NCBI RefSeq assembly: GCF_004340525.1
Contig: NZ_SLWX01000005.1
Location: 1 to 64,000 of the forward strand
Direction: 5' to 3'
Origin: Chromatocurvus halotolerans
GTDB lineage: Bacteria > Pseudomonadota > Gammaproteobacteria > Pseudomonadales > Halieaceae
DNA length: 64,000 bases
The position numbers and the translations under genes were made by a program. This document shows positions 24,574-34,032 of the stretch, piece by piece. The notes below the pieces were generated by a model. It ran no database searches. It was not told where the DNA came from and was given only the letters and a program-made list of their open reading frames with translations. Position 1 is the stretch's first letter, and each line of letters opens with the position of its first letter.

Positions 24574-26826
24574 ATGACTCTGCCAACACGCACCGGAATT
24601 GCCGTTGCCCTTCTCTCCACCGCCTCTGTCAGCCTGGCGACACAGGCGCAGCCCATGCTGGAGGAGGTCATTGTCTCAGCGCAAAAGCGCGACCAGAGCG
24701 CACAGGATGTGCCGATCGCGCTGTCGGCCTTTACCGCTGACGCGATTGAGCAGATCGGCTCGCCGGATTTCGAGGGCCTGCAGTTCTTTACCCCGGGACT
24801 GAGCGTCTCCGGCGCATCGGGCGCCTTCGTTTCCCCCTATATCCGCGGCATCGGGACCAACCAGACCAGCGTCGGTACGGACCCGAGCATCGGCGTGTAT
24901 CAGGACGGCATCTATCTGGCGCGCAAGAGCGGAGCGCTGAGTGATCTGCTGGATGTCCAGCGGGTCGAGATTCTCAAAGGACCCCAGGGCACCCTGTTCG
25001 GCCGCAATGCCGTCGGTGGTGCAATCAGCATCACCACGGCCAGGCCGGTAGACGCCGTTGAAGCCGAGGTAGGCCTCGGGCTGGGTAACTACGGTGCGCA
25101 GATGGCGCGGGGCATGCTGAATGCGCCCATCACGGACAACGTCTATGTGCGGGCGACGCTGCAGACGCGCCAGCGCGACGGCTGGCAGGAAAACGTGATC
25201 AACGGTATTGATGGCGACAACCGCGACAGGACAACAGGACGAGTCAAGCTGCTCTGGGACGCGTCAGAGACGGTCGCCGTGGAAGTTGGCGGGCAGTGGA
25301 ACGAGACCGATGAAATCGCGCGCTTTGGTGAAAGCATCGACGCAGGGCTGCCGGTCAGTGAACTGACCCGGGACCGCAGCGACAGGAAAGCGGTGAACGG
25401 TAACATCAATGTTCTGGGTGATCCTGCCGGGTCTGCGGAGCCCACTCTCCCCCTGTTTGACCGGAGCATGGAGCTGTACTGGCTGTCCGCAACCTGGGAC
25501 CTGACCCCATCGCTGACCCTGACCTCGCTCAGTTCCTACCTGGAGTACGAGACCTCTGCCGCACGCGACTACGACGGCACCGAGTTCTATATCGGCAATA
25601 ATCTCTACAACACCGCCATGAACAAAACCCTCAGCCAGGAATTTCGTCTGAGCGGCACGCACGAAACACTCGACTGGTTTATCGGCGCGAGCTACCTGCA
25701 GGAAAGCTACGACATGGACTTTGCCATTGGCTTTGCTGATTTTCTCGGCCTGAACGGCGGACTGCCGTTCGAGGAGGACAGTGCGGTGGCGAGCGACACC
25801 GACAGCTACGCCGTCTACGGCGATGCGACCTGGCGCTTCACCGAACGCTGGAGCCTCACCTTCGGCGCGCGCTACTCCTACGACGACAAGACAATTGGCT
25901 ACAACACGCCGCTGCACGACAACGGCGCGGCAGGACTCAACGGCCTGGGCCTCGTGCTGGCCTCCTCGGCCCAGTTCGTGAACGCGCAAGGCGTGCCCGA
26001 CCCGGCAGCCGCAGAACGCTCAGAGAGCTGGTCGGACTTTTCACCCCGGGTGGTTGTGGACTACCGCGTCAACGACGATGTCATGCTGTATGCCGGCGTT
26101 ACCCGGGGCTACAAGTCCGGTGGCTTCAACACCTACCCCACCGCCGACCAGACACCCGGACCCACCTTCCTGCAGGTCGTGCCGGAGGCCACCCGTCCGG
26201 TCGACCCCGAAACCACGCTGAACTACGAGGCGGGTATCAAGTCGCAGTTTCTCAACGACCGCCTGCTGCTCAACGCCTCAGTGTATGCGGTGGACTACGA
26301 GGACCTTCAGGTACAGGTGATAGAGAATCAGGTGGTGGCCCTGGCCAACGCGGGCGAGGCCTCATCCAACGGCCTTGAGTTCGAAATGAAATTCCGCCTT
26401 TCCCAGTACCTGACGCTGTTCGCCAATGGTGCCTGGATGGACACCGAGTACGACAGATTTTTCCGCTCAGGCGTCGATTACTCCGGGACACCGCTGCGCT
26501 TCTCGCCGGACTTCTCCGGCACCCTGGGTGCCGATGGAGCCGTGCAGTTCGCCGACGGCAGCGAGCTGCGCGGATTCATAAGCATCGGCTACAAGGATGA
26601 ACACAACCTGGATGAGAACTTTGCCATCGACAGCTACACCGTCGTCAACGCCCGGCTGACCTACCGGTCCGCCAGCGACGCCTGGCAGGTTGCCCTGTTC
26701 GGCACCAATCTCGGCGATGAGGATTTCCTCGTCGACTACACCGAGCAGACCAGCGCCTTCGGCTTCACCAGCGCAATACGCAATGAACCAAGAATGTACG
26801 GCGCTGAGCTTACCTACCGTTTCTAA
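24574..26826 (+). CDS. TonB-dependent outer-membrane receptor
   Basis: A 750-residue receptor with AAGGA 7 bases before its ATG. A signal peptide of about 26 residues is followed by a TonB box (EEVIVSA, 30-36). The plug domain contains YIRGIGTN, GVYQDGIYL and VEILKGPQGTLFGRNA. The rest is a beta-barrel with alternating aromatic strands and the usual C-terminal YRF. The form (EEVIVSAQKR..DVPIALSAF) is typical of the iron-independent receptors of marine and sphingomonad-type bacteria that import organic nutrients. Its gene is 87 bp behind the amidohydrolase and 29 bp before the cyclophilin, so the three are probably one transcript. The ligand may be the amidohydrolase substrate. Confidence 0.9.
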   Translation: MTLPTRTGIAVALLSTASVSLATQAQPMLEEVIVSAQKRDQSAQDVPIALSAFTADAIEQIGSPDFEGLQFFTPGLSVSGASGAFVSPYIRGIGTNQTSVGTDPSIGVYQDGIYLARKSGALSDLLDVQRVEILKGPQGTLFGRNAVGGAISITTARPVDAVEAEVGLGLGNYGAQMARGMLNAPITDNVYVRATLQTRQRDGWQENVINGIDGDNRDRTTGRVKLLWDASETVAVEVGGQWNETDEIARFGESIDAGLPVSELTRDRSDRKAVNGNINVLGDPAGSAEPTLPLFDRSMELYWLSATWDLTPSLTLTSLSSYLEYETSAARDYDGTEFYIGNNLYNTAMNKTLSQEFRLSGTHETLDWFIGASYLQESYDMDFAIGFADFLGLNGGLPFEEDSAVASDTDSYAVYGDATWRFTERWSLTFGARYSYDDKTIGYNTPLHDNGAAGLNGLGLVLASSAQFVNAQGVPDPAAAERSESWSDFSPRVVVDYRVNDDVMLYAGVTRGYKSGGFNTYPTADQTPGPTFLQVVPEATRPVDPETTLNYEAGIKSQFLNDRLLLNASVYAVDYEDLQVQVIENQVVALANAGEASSNGLEFEMKFRLSQYLTLFANGAWMDTEYDRFFRSGVDYSGTPLRFSPDFSGTLGADGAVQFADGSELRGFISIGYKDEHNLDENFAIDSYTVVNARLTYRSASDAWQVALFGTNLGDEDFLVDYTEQTSAFGFTSAIRNEPRMYGAELTYRF

Positions 26827-26855
26827 GGGATCACGCGGCGCAGGAGATGCATGGC

Positions 26856-27542
26856 ATGCCGGTCACTTTTCGAATGCGGGCGACACCAATCCTGGGCATA
26901 GGGGCTTTCCTGCTGCTGTGGACAGTGAGTCTCTTTTCAGGACTGCCTGCCAATGCAGACGCTGAAGATCCGGTGATCGTCGTTCTGGAGACGGCGCTGG
27001 GAACTATCCACATCGAAGTCCTGGTCGACAAGGCCCCGGAGACCGCGACCTATTTCCTGCGACTGGTGGATGGGGGGCACTACGCGGGCGCAACGTTTTA
27101 TCGCTCCGGAGCGCTGGACGGCAAGGAAACACCGCAGGTTATTCAGGGCGGACTGCTGCATTCCTGGCTTCAGGGGGACGCAGGCCGCGAACCACCTACG
27201 GGTGTCCCGACGCTCCCGTTCACTGAAAATACCGCGCTGACGGGCATTCCACACCACACCGGCACTGTCTCGATGGCCAGGGACCTGCTGCAGACTGGCG
27301 ATGTGATTCCCGAGTTTTTCATCTGCCTGCGAGACGCGCCCAACCTTGACCATGGACAGAGCCAGCGACCGGATGCCAATGGTTTCCCTGCCTTTGGCCG
27401 GGTTGTGCACGGCATGGAGACGCTAAGGGATATTGCCGCCGGGGAAACGCGCGGCAGGACGCACATCAGCCTGCTGCAGAACCAGATACTGAGCGCGCCG
27501 GTTGGAATCATTCGCGCGTATCGCGCAGACCACCTCCCGTGA
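26856..27542 (+). CDS. Exported cyclophilin-type peptidyl-prolyl isomerase
   Basis: About 228 residues. The start at 26856 is preferred because GGAG lies 9 bases upstream; an ATG at 26847 abuts the same GGAG directly. A signal sequence (ILGIGAFLLLWTVSLFSGLPANA) precedes a cyclophilin domain: VLETALGTIHIEVLVDKAPETATYFLRL, FYR, VIQGG, GTVSMAR, FFIC and FGRVVHGMETL match the fold and most active-site positions. The canonical R-V-I-x-x-F-M-I-Q-G-G-D segment is changed to QVIQGGLL with no FM. It should act in the periplasm. Pairing with a TonB receptor and an amidohydrolase suggests help with proline-containing substrates or folding of the exported proteins. Confidence 0.8.
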   Translation: MPVTFRMRATPILGIGAFLLLWTVSLFSGLPANADAEDPVIVVLETALGTIHIEVLVDKAPETATYFLRLVDGGHYAGATFYRSGALDGKETPQVIQGGLLHSWLQGDAGREPPTGVPTLPFTENTALTGIPHHTGTVSMARDLLQTGDVIPEFFICLRDAPNLDHGQSQRPDANGFPAFGRVVHGMETLRDIAAGETRGRTHISLLQNQILSAPVGIIRAYRADHLP

Positions 27543-27609
27543 TGTAATCGCTGGGTCGACTCCCTCCCTCGTCTTACTGGGACAGACACTGTCGGAAGAC
27601 CGGTGCCCG

Positions 27610-27690
27610 CTCAGGTAACCGGACCTGAGTCCGATTCAGGCTCACAGACATCCCCGATCGGCGCCACTGGCGCAGAGCAATGCTCTGCGC
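27610..27690. promoter_or_regulatory. Cluster of dyad elements upstream of the PAS-kinase gene
   Basis: CTCAGGT (27610-27616) and ACCTGAG (27623-27629) form a perfect 7-bp stem. CCTGA (27624-27628) can instead pair with TCAGG (27636-27640), so the two stems are mutually exclusive. Further on, GCGCAGAGCA (27670-27679) and TGCTCTGCGC (27681-27690) are a perfect 10-bp inverted repeat around one base. All lie in the 265-bp spacer between the cyclophilin and the kinase gene. They could serve as operator, terminator or attenuator; no T-tract is present. Confidence 0.4.
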
Positions 27691-27807
27691 GGCCCCTTCC
27701 ATTGCTTTGGGCTTGTCGACTCGGGTTTTGCGGATAAAATCGCTGGCGCGTATGCTGTCAAGATTGCGGCGTGTTGCGGCGACAATATCCAGAAGCGGAC
27801 AAGAAGA

Positions 27808-29733
27808 ATGCCAGTCTCCGGTAACGCTGACCCTGACAATGTCTTCGCCCTGGCGCTTGATCTTGCGCCGACACCCATTCTCGTGGTGAATCAGGCAGGC
27901 CGCATCGTCATCGTGAACCAGCAAAGCGAGACGCTCTTCGGCTACGCCCGCGAGGAACTCCTCGAGCAACCCATAGAAATGCTCGTACCTGAGAGATTTC
28001 GTGACTCTCACCCGCAACACCGAAGCCATTTTCTGGGGTCCCCGGAAACCAGACCCATGGGCAGCGGGCGCGATCTGTTTGTCCTTCGCAAGGATGGCAG
28101 GGAGGTGCCCGTGGAGATCGGACTCAATCCCGTCCCCACTGCCGATGGCATGCTGATCATCACCTCAATACTGGATCTCAGTGAACGGCGCCACGCCGAG
28201 GCTCGCTTCCGGGCGGCAGTGGACTCGTCGCCAAGCGGCATGCTGATGGTAGACACCGAGGGCATGATCGTGATGGCCAACCGGGAGGCCGAAAGGACCT
28301 TCGCTTACGCCGACGGTGAAATTGTGGGAAGGTCCATCGATGAGTTTGTCCCTCGGCGGTTTTCGGAGAACCATCACGAACACCGGCAGGATTATCTGCA
28401 CAGGCCAGAAGCCCGCCCCATGGGCACCGGGCGGGAACTCTACGGCGTGCGCAGCGATGGTGTGGAAATCCCGGTGGAGGTGGGACTCACGCCCATTACC
28501 ACCGATGAGGGAACTTTCGTCCTTGCATCGGTGGTGGATATTTCCCTGCGCCGCAGGATGGAGGAACAGCTTCGCGAAGCCCAGCGACTGGAAACCGTTG
28601 GCGCCGTTGCCAGCGGCGTCGCCCATGACTTCAACAATCTGCTTCTTGCTATTCTGGGGTATTCCGAAATAATCCTGGAGGATACGTCTCTCAGGTCCGA
28701 GCATCGCGATGACATCCGCCACATCATCCGAGCGGCAGAGCGAGGCCGTCAGGTAGTGGGCCGGATGCTGACTGTCGCCCGTCAACAACAATTGGAGGCA
28801 AGTGCCACCAACCTTCAGGGACCGGTTGGTGAAGCCCTGGAACTCCTGCAGGCCTCCGTGTTGAAATCTGTAGACGTCAGAATTCACCTCGATGACGCCA
28901 CCCCCGCCGTTTTCTGCGACAGCACGCAGATCCATCAGATCATGATGAACCTCGGTTCCAACGCGGCTCATGCCATGCCTGGCGCGGAGGGTGTGATGGA
29001 TATCAGTCTTGTTCCCTTTCGCGCCGACGACGACGCTGTCGTCGCACATCCGGGACTGAAGCCCGGGCTATATGCCCGGCTGACGGTTACCGATAACGGT
29101 GTCGGCATACCCGCGGACATGCGGGAAGCTGTATTCGATCCCTTCGTCACCACGCGGGCCGTGGGAGGAGGCACCGGCCTGGGGTTGTGGATGATTCGGG
29201 CAACGGTCCAGAGTGCCCGCGGCATTATCGAACTCAGGAGTCATGAAGGACATGGCACGACGTTTGACATCTTTCTGCCAGCCGCGGACGTGGCCTGCAC
29301 AGACAGTGTCGAGCCGCGGGTCGAGGTCAATACGGATAACCGGGGGAAAATCGTCCTGGTGGACGACGAGCCAACGCTGGTTGAACTCGGTAGAAGGCGA
29401 CTGGAGTCGGCGGGTTTCCAGGTAACGAGCTTCACGTCGAGCGTGAGGGCGCTCGAAGAAATAAAATCAGATCCGGGAAGCATCGACCTGCTGGTGACGG
29501 ATAACACGATGCCCCGACTTTCCGGTATCGACCTCGCTCAGGAGGTCACACGTTTCCGACCCGACATACCGGTGCTGATGGTTTCCGGACTTGCCAATGT
29601 CCGCAAAGACGAGCTGCCACAATGCATTACCCGCGTGCTGCAGAAGCCCCATACCTCGATGGAACTGATTGTCGCCGTCCGTGAGCTGCTGGAGCCTCCT
29701 GAACTGCCGGATGGCGAGATGGATGTGTCCTGA
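27808..29733 (+). CDS. Hybrid sensor histidine kinase: two PAS, HisKA, HATPase, receiver
   Basis: A 641-residue soluble kinase. Two PAS domains of the same subtype occupy ~12-125 and ~135-248; both carry V-P-[ER]-R-F, H-x2-HR, RPMG[ST]GR and [IV]PVE[IV]GL, so one likely arose by duplication. HDFNN gives phosphoacceptor H273. The ATPase shows MMNLGSNAAHAM, DNGVGI and GTGLGL. A receiver at the end has VDDE, D565 (DLLVTDNTMP) and a QKPHT lysine. The ribosome site is weak. No membrane segment is seen, so the signal is cytoplasmic. It is co-oriented with the amidohydrolase/TonB/cyclophilin run but separated by 265 bp with dyads, so it may be independently controlled. Confidence 0.9.
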   Translation: MPVSGNADPDNVFALALDLAPTPILVVNQAGRIVIVNQQSETLFGYAREELLEQPIEMLVPERFRDSHPQHRSHFLGSPETRPMGSGRDLFVLRKDGREVPVEIGLNPVPTADGMLIITSILDLSERRHAEARFRAAVDSSPSGMLMVDTEGMIVMANREAERTFAYADGEIVGRSIDEFVPRRFSENHHEHRQDYLHRPEARPMGTGRELYGVRSDGVEIPVEVGLTPITTDEGTFVLASVVDISLRRRMEEQLREAQRLETVGAVASGVAHDFNNLLLAILGYSEIILEDTSLRSEHRDDIRHIIRAAERGRQVVGRMLTVARQQQLEASATNLQGPVGEALELLQASVLKSVDVRIHLDDATPAVFCDSTQIHQIMMNLGSNAAHAMPGAEGVMDISLVPFRADDDAVVAHPGLKPGLYARLTVTDNGVGIPADMREAVFDPFVTTRAVGGGTGLGLWMIRATVQSARGIIELRSHEGHGTTFDIFLPAADVACTDSVEPRVEVNTDNRGKIVLVDDEPTLVELGRRRLESAGFQVTSFTSSVRALEEIKSDPGSIDLLVTDNTMPRLSGIDLAQEVTRFRPDIPVLMVSGLANVRKDELPQCITRVLQKPHTSMELIVAVRELLEPPELPDGEMDVS

Positions 29734-29746
29734 TGGTGATCGGCCA

Positions 29747-32700
29747 TCACTCCTGATCGGATCTGACGACCAACGGCCCGACCTCCCCGTCCCGCATTGC
29801 CTGACGTAGTGACGCGACGTCTTCGCGTTTTACCGTTTCCCAGGTCTGCTGCACCTCACGCCATTCCTGATGCAGCTTGTCGAAGACCTCGACGTACTGA
29901 TCCGCCGGCCTGAAGTCCGCAATGGCAACGGTCGATGCCAGGTAATCGAGTTTTTCCAGAAGCATGCCGGGAAGGCGAATTGCGTCCTGACCCTTGCCCG
30001 TGTGCTTGAGCTGCAGCATCCGGTTCTCGATCTCAGTCACGGCGTCATCCACTGTCTTCACGTCCTCGAGCATGTCATCGCCCACCAGCGGCATCAGGTC
30101 GCGCAGCTGCCGGCGCAGGCTTTCCGCTTCGTTGACCGCAACAGAGATCTCTTCAAAGTCAGCCCGGATCCGGTCCAGCAGGGCCTTCTGTTGCTGAATA
30201 TCCTCAAGGCTGCCTTCTGTATTGGGATCTTTCAGCAGTTCGAACGTTTGCGTCTGCTCGACATCGCCGGCCTTCAGGGTCACGGAATACACCCCGGGGC
30301 TCGCCATCAATGACAGGGGCTTCACCAGCGACTCACGCGTGCCATCTTCCTTCATGGGGTACCAGTCGGCGTAGATCGGTTTGGTCCGAAGAATCATTTC
30401 CGAAGTCGGATCTTCCTTGAAATCCCACCACACGCGATTCATGCCCGCTTCACCCTTGTGCTCGATAGTGCGCACGGTCTCACCCTGCTCGTTGGTGATG
30501 ACCAGAGACACACCCTCCTCCCTGTCCTCTGACTGCCAGTAATGCAGCGAGGTGCCCTTTGGCGGGTCATCGCCGAACGACGCCTCCTTGAAGAACTGCA
30601 TCACCATCGATACCGGCTGCAGACGATAGGCGTCCTTGGGATCGAACAGGTGCAGCGGGGATGAGGCGACGTCGTCGCTGAACTGCTGCAGGGGCGTCAG
30701 GTCATCGAGAATCCAGATCCCGCGGCCGTAGGTGCCGACCACCAGGTCGTTGAAGTGCTCCGGAATGTCCATCCAGTACATGGGGCTTGAGGGGAGGTTG
30801 GTCATGAGTGACTGCCAGCTTCCGCCCGCATCCAGGGAAAAGTACAGCGCGTTTTCCGTGCCCAGGTAAAGGAGTTCCGGGTTGATCGGGTCTTCCTTGA
30901 TCATCCGGGCGTAGCTCAGGGGACTGTCCTCGATTCCCGCCGTGATCTTCTGCCACGACTTGCCGTAATTGCGGGTCCGGTAAACGTAGGGAGCGAAGTC
31001 GCCCATCTCATGCGCGTCTACGGTGATATAGGCGGTTCCCTCGTCATGCCCGGAGGCCTCGATGTTGCGCACAGCACCGTAGGAAGGCATATCAGGAATA
31101 TTGTCCGTGAGATTGATCCAGCTGGACCCGTTGTCCTGGCTTATATGGACCAGGCCGTCATTGGTGCCCGCCCACAGCAGGCCCTGTTTCAGTGGCGACT
31201 CATCCAGCGCATAGACCACGTTGGCATATTCGACACCAATGTTGTCGCCGGTGAGCCCCCCGGAAAACTGTTGCTTGCTGTCGTCGTCGAGACTCAGGTC
31301 AGGGCTGACAATCTCCCAGGACTGACCGCCGTTGGTCGTGCGATGCACATACTGGCTGGCCACATACACCGTGTCGCTGTCGTGCGGGGAAATCAGCAGC
31401 GGAAAGGTCCACTGAAAGCGATACTTCACGTCCGCGGCCGGTGTTCCCGCCGTCAGCTCAGGCCAGACCTCGACCTGGCGGAACTGCCCGGTGCGCTCGT
31501 CATAGCGCACGACCACGCCGCCCAGCGCGCCATAACCCGAGGCGCTGGACCAGACGATATTGGGGTCCGTCGGGTCCGGTGTGGCAAACCCGCTCTCGCC
31601 CCCTCCCACATCATGCCAGAGACCGGTGCCGATAAACGCACCGAAGAAGCTGCTCGAGCGGCTCCTGCTGGGCCCCTTCATCGACGGTCCGTCCTGTCGG
31701 TTGGTCAGGACGTTGTACGGCACTTCCGTGTCTGTCGTGACATGATAGAGCTGCGCCACCGGCAGCTGCACGCGATGCCACGACTTTCCCCGATTCTGGC
31801 TGATGGCGAGCCCACCGTCACCGACCACGATCTGCCGGTCGCCGTTCGTGGGGTCGATCCACATTTCATGGTGATCCCAGTTTGGCGCCTCGCCAGGTGC
31901 GGCATTGGTCGTCGTCCTGCCGCCGTCGATGCTGGTGGTATAGGCCGCAGAAAAGAAGTAGGTCTCGTTGGCGTTGTCCGGAGAGGCCGCGAGGCGCGTG
32001 TAGTATGCCCCGCGCCCGGTCAGGTCCCGGTCCGAATTGATCAGGTCGAAGGTGGCGCCACGATCCTCCGAGCGCCACAGTTCACCCGTGTTCGTGGGTT
32101 CGCCATTGAGCGGTATGCCGTCGCCCGTCTCTATCAGGGCGTAGAGCCGGCCGCGCTGCGCCGGGGTCATGGCCAGCGCAATCTTTCCGACCTCGCCCTC
32201 GGGCAGCCCCTTGCCTTCGAGCTTTGTCCAGGTAGCACCGGCATCCAGCGATTTGTAGATGCCCCCACCCGGACCACCGCTGGTTCTCGTCCAGGGTCGC
32301 AGTTCCAGCGACCACATACCGGCGAACAGGATACGGGGATTGAAGGGATCCATGACGAGATCCGAGGCACCGGTCTCCTCGTCGACGTGCAGCACCTGCG
32401 TCCAGGTGCTCCCGCCGTCAGTGGTTTTGTAGATACCGCGCTCCTGCTGCGGCGTGTACCCGTGACCCAGAGCCGCCACGTAGGCCGTATCGGGATCGTC
32501 TGGATGCACCACAATCCGGCTTATGCGGCCGGTTTTCTCAAGACCGACGTGGGTCCAGTGCGCTCCGCCATCCGTGGATCGCCAGACGCCGTTGCCGATG
32601 GACACGTTGGAGCGGATGAAGGACTCACCGGTCCCCGCGTAAACGACCTCAGGATCACTGGGCGCCAGCGCCAGGGCCCCGATGGAATGCACACGCTGTT

Positions 32701-32947
32701 CATCGAACACCGGTTGCCAGTTCAAACCGCCGTCGGTGGTCTTCCAGACTCCTCCGGACGCGGCACCCACGTAATAGATCATGGGGTCGCCGGGGATGCC
32801 GGTCGCGGCGATAAGCCGGTTACCGACCGGGCCGATGTGGCGGAATGTCAGCTGCTCCATCTGTTCGGTGGTCAGCGGCTGGGCGCTCGCGGCACAACAG
32901 AAAAACAACGCGAGGACTGAGAAAATACGGGCCAGGGAAGTGCGCAT
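29747..32947 (-). CDS. Large exported sortilin/VPS10-like beta-propeller protein (paralogue 1)
   Basis: A 1066-residue protein; the ATG at 32947 has AAGGA 8 bases upstream and starts a signal peptide (ARIFSVLALFFCCAASAQ), whereas the longer frame to 33085 does not. The N-terminus FRHIGPVG...GGVWKT and at least six BNR-type S/T-x-D-x-G-x-x-W motifs (TTDGGLNW, STDGGAHW, TTDGGSTW, SLDAGATW) form a VPS10/sortilin-type propeller of ~800 residues. An Ig-like/FN3-like strand region (VSLVITNEQGETVRTIEH) and a C-terminal helical part follow. Such proteins are often annotated as glycosyl hydrolases, but no catalytic residues are evident, and their role in bacteria is unknown. Two paralogues lie at 48025-54515. 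Confidence 0.85.
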   Translation of the reverse strand: MRTSLARIFSVLALFFCCAASAQPLTTEQMEQLTFRHIGPVGNRLIAATGIPGDPMIYYVGAASGGVWKTTDGGLNWQPVFDEQRVHSIGALALAPSDPEVVYAGTGESFIRSNVSIGNGVWRSTDGGAHWTHVGLEKTGRISRIVVHPDDPDTAYVAALGHGYTPQQERGIYKTTDGGSTWTQVLHVDEETGASDLVMDPFNPRILFAGMWSLELRPWTRTSGGPGGGIYKSLDAGATWTKLEGKGLPEGEVGKIALAMTPAQRGRLYALIETGDGIPLNGEPTNTGELWRSEDRGATFDLINSDRDLTGRGAYYTRLAASPDNANETYFFSAAYTTSIDGGRTTTNAAPGEAPNWDHHEMWIDPTNGDRQIVVGDGGLAISQNRGKSWHRVQLPVAQLYHVTTDTEVPYNVLTNRQDGPSMKGPSRSRSSSFFGAFIGTGLWHDVGGGESGFATPDPTDPNIVWSSASGYGALGGVVVRYDERTGQFRQVEVWPELTAGTPAADVKYRFQWTFPLLISPHDSDTVYVASQYVHRTTNGGQSWEIVSPDLSLDDDSKQQFSGGLTGDNIGVEYANVVYALDESPLKQGLLWAGTNDGLVHISQDNGSSWINLTDNIPDMPSYGAVRNIEASGHDEGTAYITVDAHEMGDFAPYVYRTRNYGKSWQKITAGIEDSPLSYARMIKEDPINPELLYLGTENALYFSLDAGGSWQSLMTNLPSSPMYWMDIPEHFNDLVVGTYGRGIWILDDLTPLQQFSDDVASSPLHLFDPKDAYRLQPVSMVMQFFKEASFGDDPPKGTSLHYWQSEDREEGVSLVITNEQGETVRTIEHKGEAGMNRVWWDFKEDPTSEMILRTKPIYADWYPMKEDGTRESLVKPLSLMASPGVYSVTLKAGDVEQTQTFELLKDPNTEGSLEDIQQQKALLDRIRADFEEISVAVNEAESLRRQLRDLMPLVGDDMLEDVKTVDDAVTEIENRMLQLKHTGKGQDAIRLPGMLLEKLDYLASTVAIADFRPADQYVEVFDKLHQEWREVQQTWETVKREDVASLRQAMRDGEVGPLVVRSDQE

Positions 32948-33136
32948 GGGTCGTCCTTGATTGGCGTTAGGCGAGCTACCAAAAAAACATAGCACAGGAT
33001 GTGCAGGTTCGCCTACATTCAGAACGCAGTGCAACGTCCGGCCATGAGTACGCGGGGATGACACGAACGTCATGATGCGAACCATGTGTGCAGGGCCAGG
33101 GTTTCGTGAGACAAGCCAGCAGAGCTGGCGTGTTGT

Positions 33137-33757
33137 TCACTTCACTTCGACGTGAAAGTAGGCAGGGTCGCGTTCGCGGATCAGCTCAATCTGACTGAAG
33201 TAGGAGCGGGATTCTCCCGCACTCAATCCATCATCCGTCCTTTCCAGGGTTATATCGGTACTGGCAAGTCTGGCCATTCCCAGCTGAATGCCCAGAGCGT
33301 CAAACAGATAGATGACAACATCCGGCGTGATCCTGCGCTCACCATCATTTTTCAGAACCGCAAGGTACTCGAACTTCTTATCCGTCTCGGTACCTGTCTG
33401 CGTGAACCTGATGTTCTTCAGGTAACCCTGGCCAATGGGCATCGTAGCGTCGAATGTCATGGGATTGAGATCGGGAATCCGATTCTTTACCAGGCTCGCC
33501 TTTTCTTCCCGCAGGGTCAGCACTTCCTGTTCCAACGCAGCGACCCGGGAACGCAGATGTTCCGCGCTTGCGACCTCGCGCCGATCCGGAATTTGGCGGC
33601 TGAAAAACTCTTCCCTGGTTGAGGAGAGTTTGAAGGCGGTCACCATCCATCCTATAGCGGTCACTATCAGCAGAAAGCCGAGCACCAGGGAAACGAGCAT
33701 ATACTTCATCGCCCGCTGATGATTGCGGCTGTAGCGTCGACGCGATTGGTTTTCCAC
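33137..33757 (-). CDS. Membrane-anchored protein with periplasmic beta domain, unknown function
   Basis: 206 residues. GTG 33757 is taken as start because GGGAG lies 8 bases upstream; ATGs at 33709 and 33700 lack a site. A basic head (SRRRYSRNHQR) precedes one membrane helix (YMLVSLVLGFLLIVTAIGWMVTAF). A coiled-coil stretch (AEHLRSRVAALEQEVLTLREEKASL) leads to a ~100-residue beta-rich domain (YLKNIRFTQTGTE..KKFEYLAVLKNDGERRITPDVVIYLFD). That part resembles exported FxLYD-like or DUF domains that bind other proteins, but I cannot name it with confidence. It is a single gene 189 bp upstream of the sortilin gene. Confidence 0.65.
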   Translation of the reverse strand: MENQSRRRYSRNHQRAMKYMLVSLVLGFLLIVTAIGWMVTAFKLSSTREEFFSRQIPDRREVASAEHLRSRVAALEQEVLTLREEKASLVKNRIPDLNPMTFDATMPIGQGYLKNIRFTQTGTETDKKFEYLAVLKNDGERRITPDVVIYLFDALGIQLGMARLASTDITLERTDDGLSAGESRSYFSQIELIRERDPAYFHVEVK

Positions 33758-34032
33758 TACGAGCTCCCGGATCAGCTTGCTGCCATTCTTCGAGTAATGG
33801 GTTTTGCGAACCTGCGCTCAGTGGGTCGAGCGTTTGTGATTCTGCACCTCAGCCGTTGGCCGGCCATCATAGTTAAATCACCGTCGTTGGTGCAAACCAC
33901 GTAGCGGCGATACTCAACATCGCCTCGTTTACCCGGTGCTCGACGAGGAACGTCTGGTTAACGTTCTCCGTCTCTGGAGCCATTACGGGTAGCGGGCCAT
34001 CCCCTAGTGGGCCAGCAGACTCTGCAACGGAT

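Noticed and set aside
31010-32920. 636-codon plus-strand open frame
   Set aside because: It is antisense to the sortilin-like gene, has no domain sense, and is a by-product of high G+C codon use.
29747-33085. Glycosyl hydrolase label for the sortilin-like proteins
   Set aside because: The BNR/sortilin motifs are structural; no sialidase or xyloglucanase catalytic residues are visible, so the enzyme name is not supported.
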